Origin: Loki-b32 sp048941605
GTDB taxonomy: Archaea > Asgardarchaeota > Lokiarchaeia > Sigyniarchaeales > SOKP01
Direction of reading: 5' to 3'
Assembly: GCA_048941605.1 (NCBI GenBank)
Contig: JBHLNL010000005.1
Location: 1-59,297, forward strand
DNA length: 59,297 bases
Under the pieces are notes generated by a model, which was not told the origin of the DNA, searched no databases, and saw nothing but the letters and a program-made list of their open reading frames with translations. Made by a program: the position numbers and the translations under genes. Position 1 is the stretch's first letter; every line of letters starts with the position of its first letter. Below are positions 7,798-16,333 of the stretch, one piece after another.

Positions 7798-8496
7798 GTG
7801 ATTGAATATAGTTTTTTGAATATAAGCTTTTTAGCCTTATTTTTTGTATTTGCTGCTGTAGAAGTATTTGGTGAATTCAAAGACAATGATAAGATAATTT
7901 ATTTTACTAAACCCCTTGTAGTGCCCATGTTAATATTGTTTTATATTTTTGGAGTAATAGGAGCTGCTTCAATTGTTTTAGTTGATTGGTTGATAGTTAT
8001 TGCATTAATATTTGGATTTACCGGAGATATTTTCATGATGTTAAGGAACCAAGAAAAATGGTTTTTATTTGGCATGTGCGCGTTTTTATTTAACCAGATT
8101 TTTTATATCATATCTTTCTTTCTCTCTATCACTGATTACACTGCTTTCAATTTATGGGGATTATTTTTATTAGGACCAGTTATTTTACTGATAATATTTA
8201 CTGTACCGAGGTTTATTAAAAAAACTGAAAATATGAAAATTCCTGTTCTAGTTTATATGGGTACCATATTGTTGATGTATATCGCAGCTTTGCTACGATT
8301 AGCAGAATTTGATGGATTAGAGTTCATTTTAATTTATATTGGTTCAATTGCTTTCATTTTCTCAGATTCCTTAATAGCAGTAAAAAAATGGGCGGGAGAA
8401 TTTACTAATGCTCGACTGATAATTATGACTACATATTTTATGGCTCAACTATATATTACTTTAGGCGCATTGTTGAGTGCATTATCTTATTTGTAA
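7798..8496 (+). CDS. YhhN/TMEM86 family membrane protein
   Basis: The product has 232 residues with a GTG start and about seven to eight membrane helices. Family hallmarks are the early TKPLVVPML segment, GFTGDIFMM and the late FSDSLIAVKKW, giving the conserved acidic residues within membrane helices. YhhN/TMEM86 proteins include lysoplasmalogenases, which cleave the vinyl-ether bond of lysoplasmalogens. Archaeal homologues have no proven substrate; an ether-lipid-related role is only inference. The gene stands alone, pointing away from the MarR operon and upstream of two tRNA genes. Confidence 0.78.
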   Translation: MIEYSFLNISFLALFFVFAAVEVFGEFKDNDKIIYFTKPLVVPMLILFYIFGVIGAASIVLVDWLIVIALIFGFTGDIFMMLRNQEKWFLFGMCAFLFNQIFYIISFFLSITDYTAFNLWGLFLLGPVILLIIFTVPRFIKKTENMKIPVLVYMGTILLMYIAALLRLAEFDGLEFILIYIGSIAFIFSDSLIAVKKWAGEFTNARLIIMTTYFMAQLYITLGALLSALSYL

Positions 8497-8515
8497 AAAA
8501 AGAAATTCTTAATCC

Positions 8516-8525
8516 TTTTTTTTTT
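8516..8525 (+). terminator. T-run after YhhN gene
   Basis: Ten consecutive T bases start 20 bases past the stop codon, a typical archaeal poly-U terminator. It separates the YhhN gene from the downstream tRNA genes. Confidence 0.5.
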
Positions 8526-8588
8526 GTTATTATGTAAAAAAATTTTTAATTTAGTAATAATTACTTAGTTTGTTAAGATTTTATTTAC

Positions 8589-8690
8589 GCCTCCGTTGCT
8601 TAGGTGGTAGAGCGTTGCCTTGGTAAGGCAATTCAGGAAGGAAATATCCTTTTGAGCTTAAAGGTCGCGGGTTCAAATCCCGCCGGGGGC
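8589..8690 (+). tRNA. tRNA-Thr(GGU) with non-canonical intron
   Basis: A full cloverleaf can be folded. Acceptor arms are GCCTCCG (8589-8595) and CGGGGGC (8684-8690). The D-arm is 8598-8613, the anticodon stem TTGCC/GGCAA, and the loop TTGGTAA with anticodon GGT at 8622-8624. The T-arm is GCGGG-TTCAAAT-CCCGC. About 30 extra bases (8632-8661) lie between the anticodon stem and the five-base variable loop AGGTC. They fold into a hairpin (AAGGA/TCCTT), as expected of a bulge-helix-bulge intron, but away from the usual 37/38 site. Removal leaves a 72-base tRNA. Exact intron ends are ambiguous by one or two bases. Confidence 0.9.
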
Positions 8691-8707
8691 TTCAATGGAA
8701 AAATTCT

Positions 8708-8840
8708 GCCGGTGTGGCTTAGCTGGTTATAGCGCCAGACTCATAATCTGGAGTCTCAACTCCAATAAGAATTGGGTCAGAAGTCGTGGGCTCGAATAAT
8801 TACAGCAATTAGCTTTAATTACGAGTATCCCACCACCGGC
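8708..8840 (+). tRNA. tRNA with CAU anticodon (Met or Ile2), two non-canonical introns
   Basis: Acceptor arms GCCGGTG (8708-8714) and CACCGGC (8834-8840) pair perfectly. The anticodon stem is CCAGA/TCTGG and the loop CTCATAA carries CAT at 8742-8744. The canonical 37/38 site has no insertion. One intron of about 29 bases (8752-8780, hairpin CCAAT/ATTGG) follows the anticodon stem. A second of about 31 bases interrupts the T-loop between GTGGG (8786-8790) and CCCAC (8829-8833). Without both the tRNA is 73 bases. The G1-C72 pair argues against an initiator. Elongator Met and agmatidine-modified Ile2 cannot be told apart here. Confidence 0.88.
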
Positions 8841-8864
8841 ATTCATTTAGTTTATATTTAAGTT

Positions 8865-9098
8865 CTACCAATGAATCTTGAATCCCCTTTTCTTAAGACG
8901 CTCTATATCTCCTTCAGATATATTACTATCATTAATCCAGAGCTCCTTTAATTTATGAAGAGCATCTAATTCTTTAATTTCAGATAATTGATTATGCAGG
9001 AGGTATAAGATTTTTAAATTCTGAAGCTTTTCTAAACCTTTTAAATCTTTCAAGTGATTATTGCTTAGCTGCAATTCAATTAAATTTGTTGAAATTAT
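8865..9098 (-). pseudogene. Leucine-rich-repeat protein remnant (C-terminal part)
   Basis: A minus-strand frame of about 78 codons encodes three leucine-rich repeats with the pattern L-x-L-x-x-N-x-L, ending in a normal C-terminal cap. The frame opens only after a stop codon at 9099-9101 and has just a TTG at 9074 as possible start, which falls inside a repeat. LRR proteins are usually much longer, so this looks like the 3' end of a decayed gene. A small functional LRR protein cannot be excluded. It lies immediately beyond the tRNA pair, a common place for inserted or lost DNA. Confidence 0.5.
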
Positions 9099-9374
9099 TT
9101 ATTATAAAATTTGAATATATTGTACCAATCTTGTTTTTAGTCTCAATTTATAAATGTAGATTTTAGAATATTTCCTTTAATGTTTGAAAATCTAGGTTTT
9201 AAAATTTTGTTAATAAAAAATTTTAATTAAAAGGAGATTAACGAAGAAAACGCGATGTGCGAAGTAGAGGGATATAGGATTTATTAGGGGCTAAGATTTC
9301 CATAAAAAAGCAAAAATAAAAAAAAAAAAGTTAATATTTCAAGTTATCCTTCAAAAACTTACTTTTAAATTCAA
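9099..9374 (+). other. Intergenic stretch, no gene seen
   Basis: Mostly AT-rich DNA. A short GC-richer piece at about 9240-9290 contains no long frame, tRNA fold or recognisable C/D-box pair. I see nothing else in it. Confidence 0.5.
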
Positions 9375-11126
9375 CTATATGTACATAGAAGCACATTCAA
9401 GTGTATTCAAACTGTTGTACAAAACCCCTTGTAAATACGCAGCGTGGACATAATTTTGTAAAGTAGCAAATAGAACAGCGTGAGGCCATTTATACTCATG
9501 AGCAGGTGTTCTTGCTTCATAAAGATAGGATTGTACGTGCATATAAATTTGTCGTCTTAAGTTTACATCTGGTTGTTGGGAAGCTTGTTCGAATAATGAT
9601 TGAAGATATGGATCATTTACGTGAGCAAAGTTGGAGTGAGAAACATTGTTGAATAATGGATCAAGCATGTTAAATGCGTCAAGGTAATCAGGACACCAAC
9701 CAATAAAGGAGAGCTCCATATCCCATGGGTGATTCTCACCTGTATCGAGATAATCTCCCCATGTCCTAATTACTTCGAAAGTATCAACTCCAATAAGACC
9801 AAAAGTTTCATCCATATTCTGATTCATTCTCATATTATTAACAGAACCATAATGTCTATTTAATTGAACAGTTCTAAAGGAAGCTGCAGTCCATAAACCT
9901 TCATCAGTTCCAGGATAAGCTGTATCCCATCCAACTCCATAGCCCATTTGTTGCATTAATGTTCTAGCTCTGGTTATATCAGTATCAATAATTTGTACTG
10001 AAGCGTTATGACCAGGCATTAAGCGTGGTACAGCGGGAGGACCTCTAACAACAGAACCAGCATAGATTTCATCAATAATGTAGGTATAGTTTATAGCATA
10101 ATTAAGTGCTTCTCTCCATGTAACATTCAATCCTCCAGCATAATTAGGATTCTCACAGTACATCTCTACGTAGAAGTAGCATAAGCCTTCTCCAAATCGT
10201 AGTAATGTATGTTGTGCACTTTCATTGAATGTCTCGAGATTTTCTGGCAATGCAGCTTGCAAATAATCAATCCTCAAGGCGAGCATGTCCATATTTCTCG
10301 TAGTATCATCTTCATTTATATCGAATACTAATAGTTCTGCCCATGGAAGGGTTCCCCAGTAGCCCCAGTAGCCCCATTGATTTACATCATCAAATCTTTC
10401 ATATCTTACTTCAACATCATACATGTAACCAATATATCGGAAAGGTCCAGTCCCAACTAAGGTTCCAGTCGTTAGATCTAGGTAAGTATATCGAGGAGTA
10501 GCTTCAGGAGAGAGTATAGCTCCTGCTGTGTAAGTCATTAAATCTAAGAAAGGAGCAAAGGATTGGTTCAATATAAAGGTAACATGCCACTGATCATTTG
10601 CATAAAAATCTTTTATGATTTGTGTTACGCCATCAGAGAACCAGTATAATGATACTGGAAACATTACCCAAGAGGTTGCATTATCAGGAAGATCTCCTGT
10701 ATAATTGGCGAACCAAGTTAACCTATTGAAGTTCCATATTACATCAGCAGAATCAAAAGTTGTATTGTCATGGAATAATACACCTTGTCTGAGCGTAAAG
10801 GTGATATTATCATAATTTGCACCATTCCATTGCCAACCTGTGGCAAGTACGCCCATTATTTGATAATCAGGGTGAGTAGATAAATTATAAGCAACTAAAT
10901 TTTCAACAACTTGGTGTTGTACATTATAAGATGGAACATCCCATGTATCAACAGGATCAATTGTATCTGGATTGGAAGCATAACCTATAATGATTGTGTT
11001 CACTCCTGGTGGAGGTGCTACTTGGACAAAACCAGCCATGATAGCAAGAATAACGTTACCCACACCAGAGGCTGCTAGTACAACAGCTAAGATAATTATA
11101 GCTAAATTTTTTTTTTCCATTTCCAT
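9375..11126 (-). CDS. ABC-type solute-binding protein, family 5 (peptide/nickel-like)
   Basis: The product has 583 residues. An N-terminal hydrophobic anchor (about 7-33) is followed by a mature region starting TIIIGYASNPDTIDPVDTWD, the classic entry of family 5 binding proteins. The family pattern LRQGVLFHDNTTFDSADVIWNFNR lies at about 113-136 and ends in an Asp/Trp-rich C-lobe. It would bind oligopeptides or similar solutes outside the cell for an ABC importer. No permease or ATPase gene is in the window, so it is an orphan here. Upstream lie four 18-bp repeats and a TATA-like element (repeat at 11178-11318), and beyond those a second copy of the control region and a decayed binding-protein end. 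Confidence 0.88.
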   Translation of the reverse strand: MEMEKKNLAIIILAVVLAASGVGNVILAIMAGFVQVAPPPGVNTIIIGYASNPDTIDPVDTWDVPSYNVQHQVVENLVAYNLSTHPDYQIMGVLATGWQWNGANYDNITFTLRQGVLFHDNTTFDSADVIWNFNRLTWFANYTGDLPDNATSWVMFPVSLYWFSDGVTQIIKDFYANDQWHVTFILNQSFAPFLDLMTYTAGAILSPEATPRYTYLDLTTGTLVGTGPFRYIGYMYDVEVRYERFDDVNQWGYWGYWGTLPWAELLVFDINEDDTTRNMDMLALRIDYLQAALPENLETFNESAQHTLLRFGEGLCYFYVEMYCENPNYAGGLNVTWREALNYAINYTYIIDEIYAGSVVRGPPAVPRLMPGHNASVQIIDTDITRARTLMQQMGYGVGWDTAYPGTDEGLWTAASFRTVQLNRHYGSVNNMRMNQNMDETFGLIGVDTFEVIRTWGDYLDTGENHPWDMELSFIGWCPDYLDAFNMLDPLFNNVSHSNFAHVNDPYLQSLFEQASQQPDVNLRRQIYMHVQSYLYEARTPAHEYKWPHAVLFATLQNYVHAAYLQGVLYNSLNTLECASMYI

Positions 11127-11177
11127 ATTACATTCACTAAGAATCTGTAATTGATTTTTTATTTTTAATAGATTAGT

Positions 11178-11318
11178 TGTTAAATATGTTTTTAAAATCG
11201 AATCCTTATAAGTATAATCTTTGTTTTTCTATCGAGTTCTGAAATTATTAAATGACAAAATATTATTTTATGACAAGAAATCATGTAGTGACGAGAAATC
11301 ATTTCGTGACAAAATATT
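11178..11318 (-). repeat. 141-bp duplicated control region, copy A
   Basis: This is roughly 90 percent identical to 11681-11822. On the minus strand it holds four 18-bp units (core GACAAGAAATCATGTAGT; 11254 to 11318) followed by a conserved stretch with a TTATAA element (about 11203-11216), then the leader of the solute-binding gene. The order fits iterated operator sites upstream of a TATA box. Confidence 0.75.
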
Positions 11319-11416
11319 TTAATAAGACCCGTCTCACAAGTGGTTGCATCACTTCAGCGAAGGTTAGCGCCAAATTAGAGAATATTTTAGCCCATTCACT
11401 GAAAACTCCATATTAA

Positions 11417-11596
11417 ATGGGCCAAAATATGTTAGCGAACTGGAGTGAGTTGCGTAAAACCTGGCGATGTATGATAAGCTTCATTGAGATCAGATTTAAT
11501 CCTTATAGCATATACAATAAAATAGAAATTTTAGGAAGAGAAGGGATAAAGCATATATCAGATTTCGAGTATTTGTACTCACAGTGGAAAAAATAA
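11417..11596 (+). CDS. 59-residue ORF between duplicated control regions
   Basis: ATG at 11417 opens 59 codons. The C-terminal half (IEILGREGIKHISDF...) looks protein-like and is less AT-rich than the flanks, but I do not recognise it. The start lies in the right arm of an imperfect 15-bp inverted repeat (11382-11396 and 11416-11430). It may be a fragment of a larger, possibly mobile-element, gene. Confidence 0.3.
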   Translation: MGQNMLANWSELRKTWRCMISFIEIRFNPYSIYNKIEILGREGIKHISDFEYLYSQWKK

Positions 11597-11680
11597 AGAG
11601 TGAGAAAAATAGAAAAATTCTCACACTTTAATATGGAATAGAAAAGAAATTTTTTTGTTTGTTTTTTTTATTAGAATTGC

Positions 11681-11822
11681 TGTTAAATATCATTTTGAAT
11701 TCGTATCCTTATAAGTATAATCTTCATTTTTCTATCGAGTTCTGAAATTATTGAATGACAAGAAATCATGTAGTGACAAGAAATCATGTAGTGACAAGAA
11801 ATCATTTCGTGACAAAATATTA
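11681..11822 (-). repeat. 141-bp duplicated control region, copy B
   Basis: This second copy has exact 18-bp units at 11757, 11775 and 11793 and a partial one at 11811. No binding-protein gene follows it; instead there is unrelated DNA with a 59-codon plus-strand ORF. It is probably the promoter of a lost tandem paralogue. Confidence 0.75.
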
Positions 11823-11900
11823 TAATATTAATAGAACAGAAAAATTAAAAAAAAAATTATTTTTAGTCTTTATCTTTCTAGAATTCATTTTATAAAGCAT

Positions 11901-11975
11901 TTAAGCTGTTTTATAATACATTGTCCATGTTGTTATACTATTTAAAACGTTATACAAGGCTCCTTTTAAGGACAA
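11901..11975 (-). pseudogene. C-terminal remnant of a second solute-binding protein
   Basis: The minus-strand frame reads LKGALYNVLNS followed by about ten further residues and a stop. This matches the end of the intact neighbour, LQGVLYNSLNT, at 7 of 11 positions, and both end about ten residues later. No body of the gene remains upstream. Together with the duplicated control region it marks a decayed tandem copy. Confidence 0.5.
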
Positions 11976-12041
11976 TTTTTTTTATTATAATTTGAAAAAA
12001 TAAATATTTAAAAACTAAAATAAAAAATGAATTAGACTAGT

Positions 12042-12479
12042 TTAAACCTTTTGCCCGCAGCTTGGGCAAAATTTCGCATTAAAATCTAGTTGAGCACCAC
12101 AGTACATACAAAATCGTTTAATTTCAGGTTCATTCCCAACTTTATTGATTTCAGCTTCTTCTTCAGGAGTAAGTTCTAATTTTTGTATATCCTTCTTTTT
12201 TATTGCTTTTTTCAATTCACTTTCAGTCATATTCTCCACAGGTTTACCAGATTCTTGTTCAATTCTCTGAACATCGCTTTGAGCAATTTTATAAATGGCA
12301 TAACTTCCTCCTATAAGTAAGATTACCGAAGTTCCAAATATCAAACGTCTAGTAGTATGCCATAGAATTCTTCGAGTTATCCTTATATTACGACGTATGG
12401 GTGCGCGAAAGGCTCGGCGAACCATACGACGACGCATTGGTCTAAGTCTAGGACTCATATCAACACCTGAGTTTCTCAA
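12042..12479 (-). CDS. Membrane protein with basic N-terminus and zinc ribbon
   Basis: The product has 145 residues. A very Arg-rich N-terminus (about residues 9-45) precedes one membrane segment (about 47-64). A helical charged region with ESELKKAIKKKDIQ follows, then a zinc ribbon CMYCGAQ...FCPSCG at about 124-141. The TTG at 12479 or the ATG eight codons later could be the start. The Arg-rich part could contact lipid head groups or nucleic acid. No function can be assigned. A related layout occurs at 198-662. Confidence 0.65.
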   Translation of the reverse strand: MRNSGVDMSPRLRPMRRRMVRRAFRAPIRRNIRITRRILWHTTRRLIFGTSVILLIGGSYAIYKIAQSDVQRIEQESGKPVENMTESELKKAIKKKDIQKLELTPEEEAEINKVGNEPEIKRFCMYCGAQLDFNAKFCPSCGQKV

Positions 12480-12621
12480 TAATATTTAATTTATTTTTAA
12501 AATTCAAAATATCAGTTTTATTTTATTAATTAGAAAAAAATAAAAGGGTTTAATAAAAATTTAGATTCTATTAAATTAGAAAATTCAAAATTTATTTTCT
12601 AATTTGCCTCGAACTTGAAAT

Positions 12622-13434
12622 TTAATCTTCTTTTACAATTGTGCCTCCTGCTCTAGCTTTTGCTTTTTGTTCAAAGGATGCTTGGAATCCAGGGTTATAA
12701 TTCATGTATTTTGGTATGGGATATCTTAAGCCTGCTTTATGAGTTGCTTCTAATCCATGTATTACAGGTTCTAATTTACTTTGTGGAATTGAAAACATAA
12801 CTTCTGAATCTTCCACCCCGCCCCATACTCTATCTCCATTTCCTAAAATGACTAACTGAGGTTCATCAGTTTGTATAGTTTTGATCACTCCTTCATGGCA
12901 AGAACCTGCTCTTCCAGCAGACGTGAAATTGAATGTTCCACCCTTATTGTATAGATAACCTTGAATCAATCTCGTTGCTTGCGCAGGATTGCAATAAATC
13001 TGAACTACATCAGGTTCAATTTTAGTTCTTGTTAAAGGCGAAATTACAAGACCTATATATTTTTCTTTAAGGATATAAAGATGCTCTTGAAATTTTTCCG
13101 AAGTCTCAAGATCTTTTGAGTAAAGCCCTATGCTGAATTGATTAGCAAAGTTTTTTGCTTGTTCTGTCATGGGGTCCCATCCGTATAATCCTCTTGCTAA
13201 CCTACAAACGCAATCTTCTTCCGTTATAGCAATCGTCCAACCATAACTACGAACCATCTTAAAAGTTTGACATAAGAAAGTCTGAACATGTAAATCAGAT
13301 TTCGGTCTTTTAAGATTAGGTAGTATCTCGGATTCTTCTTTTATAAGTTTGATTGCTATAGGAAATGTTAGTGGTCTTAGAAGTTCTTCGAGTTTTTTCC
13401 CAAATTCTTGATATTTTTTTAAATTTTCACTCAT
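12622..13434 (-). CDS. DUF169 family protein
   Basis: The product has 270 residues. The pattern fits DUF169 (ArCR): an early PIAIKLIKE segment, a Cys pair region around EEDCVCRLARG, IYCNPAQATRLIQGYLY, the SAGRAGSCHEG motif, and LGNGDRVWGG followed by a C-terminal EVMFSIPQSKLEPVIHGLE. The family is common in methanogens and other anaerobes and its conserved Cys suggest a metal or cluster, but no reaction is established. It stands alone, divergent from nnr. Confidence 0.78.
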   Translation of the reverse strand: MSENLKKYQEFGKKLEELLRPLTFPIAIKLIKEESEILPNLKRPKSDLHVQTFLCQTFKMVRSYGWTIAITEEDCVCRLARGLYGWDPMTEQAKNFANQFSIGLYSKDLETSEKFQEHLYILKEKYIGLVISPLTRTKIEPDVVQIYCNPAQATRLIQGYLYNKGGTFNFTSAGRAGSCHEGVIKTIQTDEPQLVILGNGDRVWGGVEDSEVMFSIPQSKLEPVIHGLEATHKAGLRYPIPKYMNYNPGFQASFEQKAKARAGGTIVKED

Positions 13435-13563
13435 TTTCTTAATGTCCTATAATTTTTTATTTATTATTTACATCATTAAGATTTGAATAATGAAATATTT
13501 TTTCACTTAAAACTTAGATTAAACCTAAAGGTTATTTATCTCTAACTCTTAAATAAAATTGTT

Positions 13564-15135
13564 ATGAAATCATTTAATTCAAAAAAGATTACTTCAGAAG
13601 AAATGGCGATTTTGGATAATAATAGTGAATGGTTAGGAATCCCAAAGAGTCATTTAATGGAATGTGCAGGTTATTCTTTCGCAACTGAAATTATGAATCG
13701 AGGATATTTCAAGCCAAATTCTAAAGCATTGATTTTTTGTGGCATGGGCAATAATGGTGGAGATGGATTTGTTGTTGCTAGACATTTATCATCATATGGA
13801 GTGAAATCTCTATTGATTTTAATTGGAGACCCTGATAAAATTAGAACAAAAGAGGCTCAATTAAACTGGAAAATAATTGCCAATAATCTAAATTATTCAA
13901 TAGAGATTGAAATTATCAGAGATTCAACAGAATTAACTAAAATAGAAGATATTGTTAAAAAGGATAAAGCTCATAATATAATTATAGACGGTTTACTTGG
14001 AACTGGCATAGAAGGTAAAATCCGTGAGCCATTAGCTTCTGCAATTACTTTAATAAATAGTCTTAAAGAAGATCATCCTAATAGATTTACTGTTGTATCT
14101 ATTGATGTCCCCTCTGGATTAGATCCTAACACAGGAAAAGTTGCAGATAATGCAGTGAAAGCAGATCTTTTAATTACATTCCACAGAATGAAAAAAGGAA
14201 TGTCTGGTAGTAATGATTATATAAAAGAAATAGTAGAAAAATCAATTGGTATTCCTCAAGAAGCTAGTATGTTTGTCGGAAGAGGAAATTTAATACCAAC
14301 TTTAAAAAGAAGAAAAATTGATGCTCACAAAGGTGAATTTGGGAAAATTTCAATAATAGGTGGCTCTAGAGATTATTCTGGAGCCCCCGCTTATGCTTCA
14401 CTAGCTGGAATTAACTTCGGTATAGACTTAGTAATCACATATGTACCAGGAGTTATAGCAGACGCTCTCAGAAGTTATTCTCCAAATATGATAATAAGAG
14501 CTCAAAAGGGGGAATATTTGAATATAGAAGCTTTAGAAGAATTAACAGAGTTAATTAAATGGTCAGATTCAATTTTAATTGGTCCTGGATTAGGACAAGA
14601 AAGTGAAACTGAGGAATTATTTGTGGAATTGCTAAAAAGGCTAAAACAATATAAAAAACCATTTGTTCTAGATGCGGATGCTTTAAAATTAGTAAAAAAT
14701 CATCTTGAACTGATTAAAGGATTACATGCTATTTTAACTCCTCATGAAGGTGAGTTAAAAATAATGTCGAATGTAAATTTATCCCCCTATAATAATGTAA
14801 TTGAACGTAGTAAAATAATTATGGAATTGGCAAAAAAATTAAACTTAACGTTGTTAGTTAAAGGTCCATTTGATTACATATCCGATGGGAAACAAATAAA
14901 GATTAATAAAACAGGTTGTCCTGAAATGAGTATTGGAGGGACTGGTGATATATTAGCAGGTTTGTGTAATTCTTTTATTTCGATAAAAAATGGGCTTTTT
15001 GAGTCTGCATGCTCGGCAGCTTTTCTTAATGGCATTATAGGCGAATTTTGCAAAACCAATATAGGAGATCGTTTTACAGCTTTAGATATGGTTAAAAATA
15101 TTGGTAATACAATTAGAAATGTTATGAATTTTTAA
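13564..15135 (+). CDS. nnr: Bifunctional NAD(P)HX epimerase/dehydratase
   Basis: The product has 523 residues, the usual size of the fused enzyme. The N-terminal YjeF epimerase half (about 1-225) has FCGMGNNGGDGFVVARHL and the DGLLGTG and VPSGLDPNTG motifs. The C-terminal ADP/ATP-dependent dehydratase half (about 235-520) has KGEFGKISIIGGS, GPGLGQ, LDADALK, LTPHEGE and GGTGDILAG. It repairs hydrated NADH and NADPH. The start ATG follows a TATA-rich region with little leader, consistent with a leaderless or short-leader transcript. Confidence 0.95.
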   Translation: MKSFNSKKITSEEMAILDNNSEWLGIPKSHLMECAGYSFATEIMNRGYFKPNSKALIFCGMGNNGGDGFVVARHLSSYGVKSLLILIGDPDKIRTKEAQLNWKIIANNLNYSIEIEIIRDSTELTKIEDIVKKDKAHNIIIDGLLGTGIEGKIREPLASAITLINSLKEDHPNRFTVVSIDVPSGLDPNTGKVADNAVKADLLITFHRMKKGMSGSNDYIKEIVEKSIGIPQEASMFVGRGNLIPTLKRRKIDAHKGEFGKISIIGGSRDYSGAPAYASLAGINFGIDLVITYVPGVIADALRSYSPNMIIRAQKGEYLNIEALEELTELIKWSDSILIGPGLGQESETEELFVELLKRLKQYKKPFVLDADALKLVKNHLELIKGLHAILTPHEGELKIMSNVNLSPYNNVIERSKIIMELAKKLNLTLLVKGPFDYISDGKQIKINKTGCPEMSIGGTGDILAGLCNSFISIKNGLFESACSAAFLNGIIGEFCKTNIGDRFTALDMVKNIGNTIRNVMNF

Positions 15136-15309
15136 GCTTTTACAAAGCGATAAGTGTCTATTAAAGGATGTCAGAACGTGAATAAGTAACAAAATAAAGA
15201 TTTATTAATTTCTAATATTATTATATTATTAACTTAGTTATTATGAAAACTTAAGTTGAGGTTGTAGAATTTTAATTTATACTAAATTTCAACACAAAAT
15301 ATAAGGAGA

Positions 15310-16149
15310 TTGATTAAAATACCACAATTATTTCTTATTAATCCAGATGGGACAACTACTGAAATTACAACCCAAGGACCGATTAAAGATTTATTAAAAA
15401 CTGACGAGTGTTATGTTCTGGTTGCAGATGATGTGAGAAAAGTATATCTTTGGAAGGGTCTTAAAAGTAGTGTCAGGTCAAAATTCATCGGAGCCAAAAG
15501 ATCTCAAGAAATACGTGGTCAAGTGGGAATGCATTATGCTGTTGTTCCTGTTGATGAGGGTGAAGAAGAATCCGAATTTATAAATTTAATTGGAGGACAA
15601 ACGAAAGCAGGAATTGCAAAAGAGATCAAGGCTGAAGATATTTCTCCCTCCACAGTGCATCCATTACGAGAAAAAAATATTTTTGGAAGTCCTAAGCCTG
15701 CTGAAGGCATGAATATAGCTGGAAGCAGAGATCGCGCGGTACAAAATACAGGTCCTTTATATAAAGGAGAAGGTACTACACTTGATTTTATACAGGATCA
15801 AGTGCAAATAGATTTTCAGCAAGTCATGCAGAAATTAGAAGAAATACAAATGCCTCCTGGTTTTGAACGAGAATTAATTATTATAGGCAACCATGCTTAT
15901 TCTATTGTTGAAAAAGTACAACAATTTCTAGGAGAGAGACAAGTGACTAAAGAAATATCGAAAGTCGGTGCCATTCCAGAGGGAATCTTCTTCGCCGAAG
16001 ATTATAGTCCTAGAATTTTAAGCGAGAATGGCAAAATTATCGCAATTGAATTTCTTAAGCGTACTGGTGCTGTAAGTAAACCAATAGAAGTTAAAAGTAA
16101 AAGAGAATTATTAAAGGAGCAAATTAAAGAGCAATTAGAAGGAAATTGA
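15310..16149 (+). CDS. Gelsolin-domain-like protein
   Basis: The product has 279 residues. Residues about 25-95 fit an Asgard gelsolin-like module: LKTDECYVLVADDVRKVYLW, then KGLKSSVRSKFIGAKRSQ and an acidic VDEGEEESEF segment. Gelsolin-like domains bind and sever or cap actin; Asgard examples modulate actin in vitro. The rest (about 130-279) is a disordered linker plus a helical/beta region I do not recognise. The start is uncertain: TTG at 15310 lies one base from AAGGAGA, too close for good pairing; near-cognate codons further in are better spaced. It opens the plus-strand block that includes a divergent actin homologue. Confidence 0.75.
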   Translation: MIKIPQLFLINPDGTTTEITTQGPIKDLLKTDECYVLVADDVRKVYLWKGLKSSVRSKFIGAKRSQEIRGQVGMHYAVVPVDEGEEESEFINLIGGQTKAGIAKEIKAEDISPSTVHPLREKNIFGSPKPAEGMNIAGSRDRAVQNTGPLYKGEGTTLDFIQDQVQIDFQQVMQKLEEIQMPPGFERELIIIGNHAYSIVEKVQQFLGERQVTKEISKVGAIPEGIFFAEDYSPRILSENGKIIAIEFLKRTGAVSKPIEVKSKRELLKEQIKEQLEGN

Positions 16150-16333
16150 AATTCCTATATTTCCTTTAACTTTATTCTTATTATGAATGTAAAATTAATT
16201 GATTTAATCATTTAATGTTATAGCCCTCATATCAATAAACTTCGTGTTCATATTTAGAAATATAAATTTTTAAGGTTAAATTTGTTAATTAATATTAATT
16301 ATTAATTGAAAAAAATTTTAGGACAAAATAACA

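Noticed and set aside
9240..9290. Possible small RNA in a GC-richer intergenic piece
   Set aside because: No C/D or H/ACA box pair or stable fold could be made out by eye.
11254..11822. CRISPR-like array from 18-bp repeats
   Set aside because: Units are contiguous with no spacers, and the two clusters are copies of one control region.
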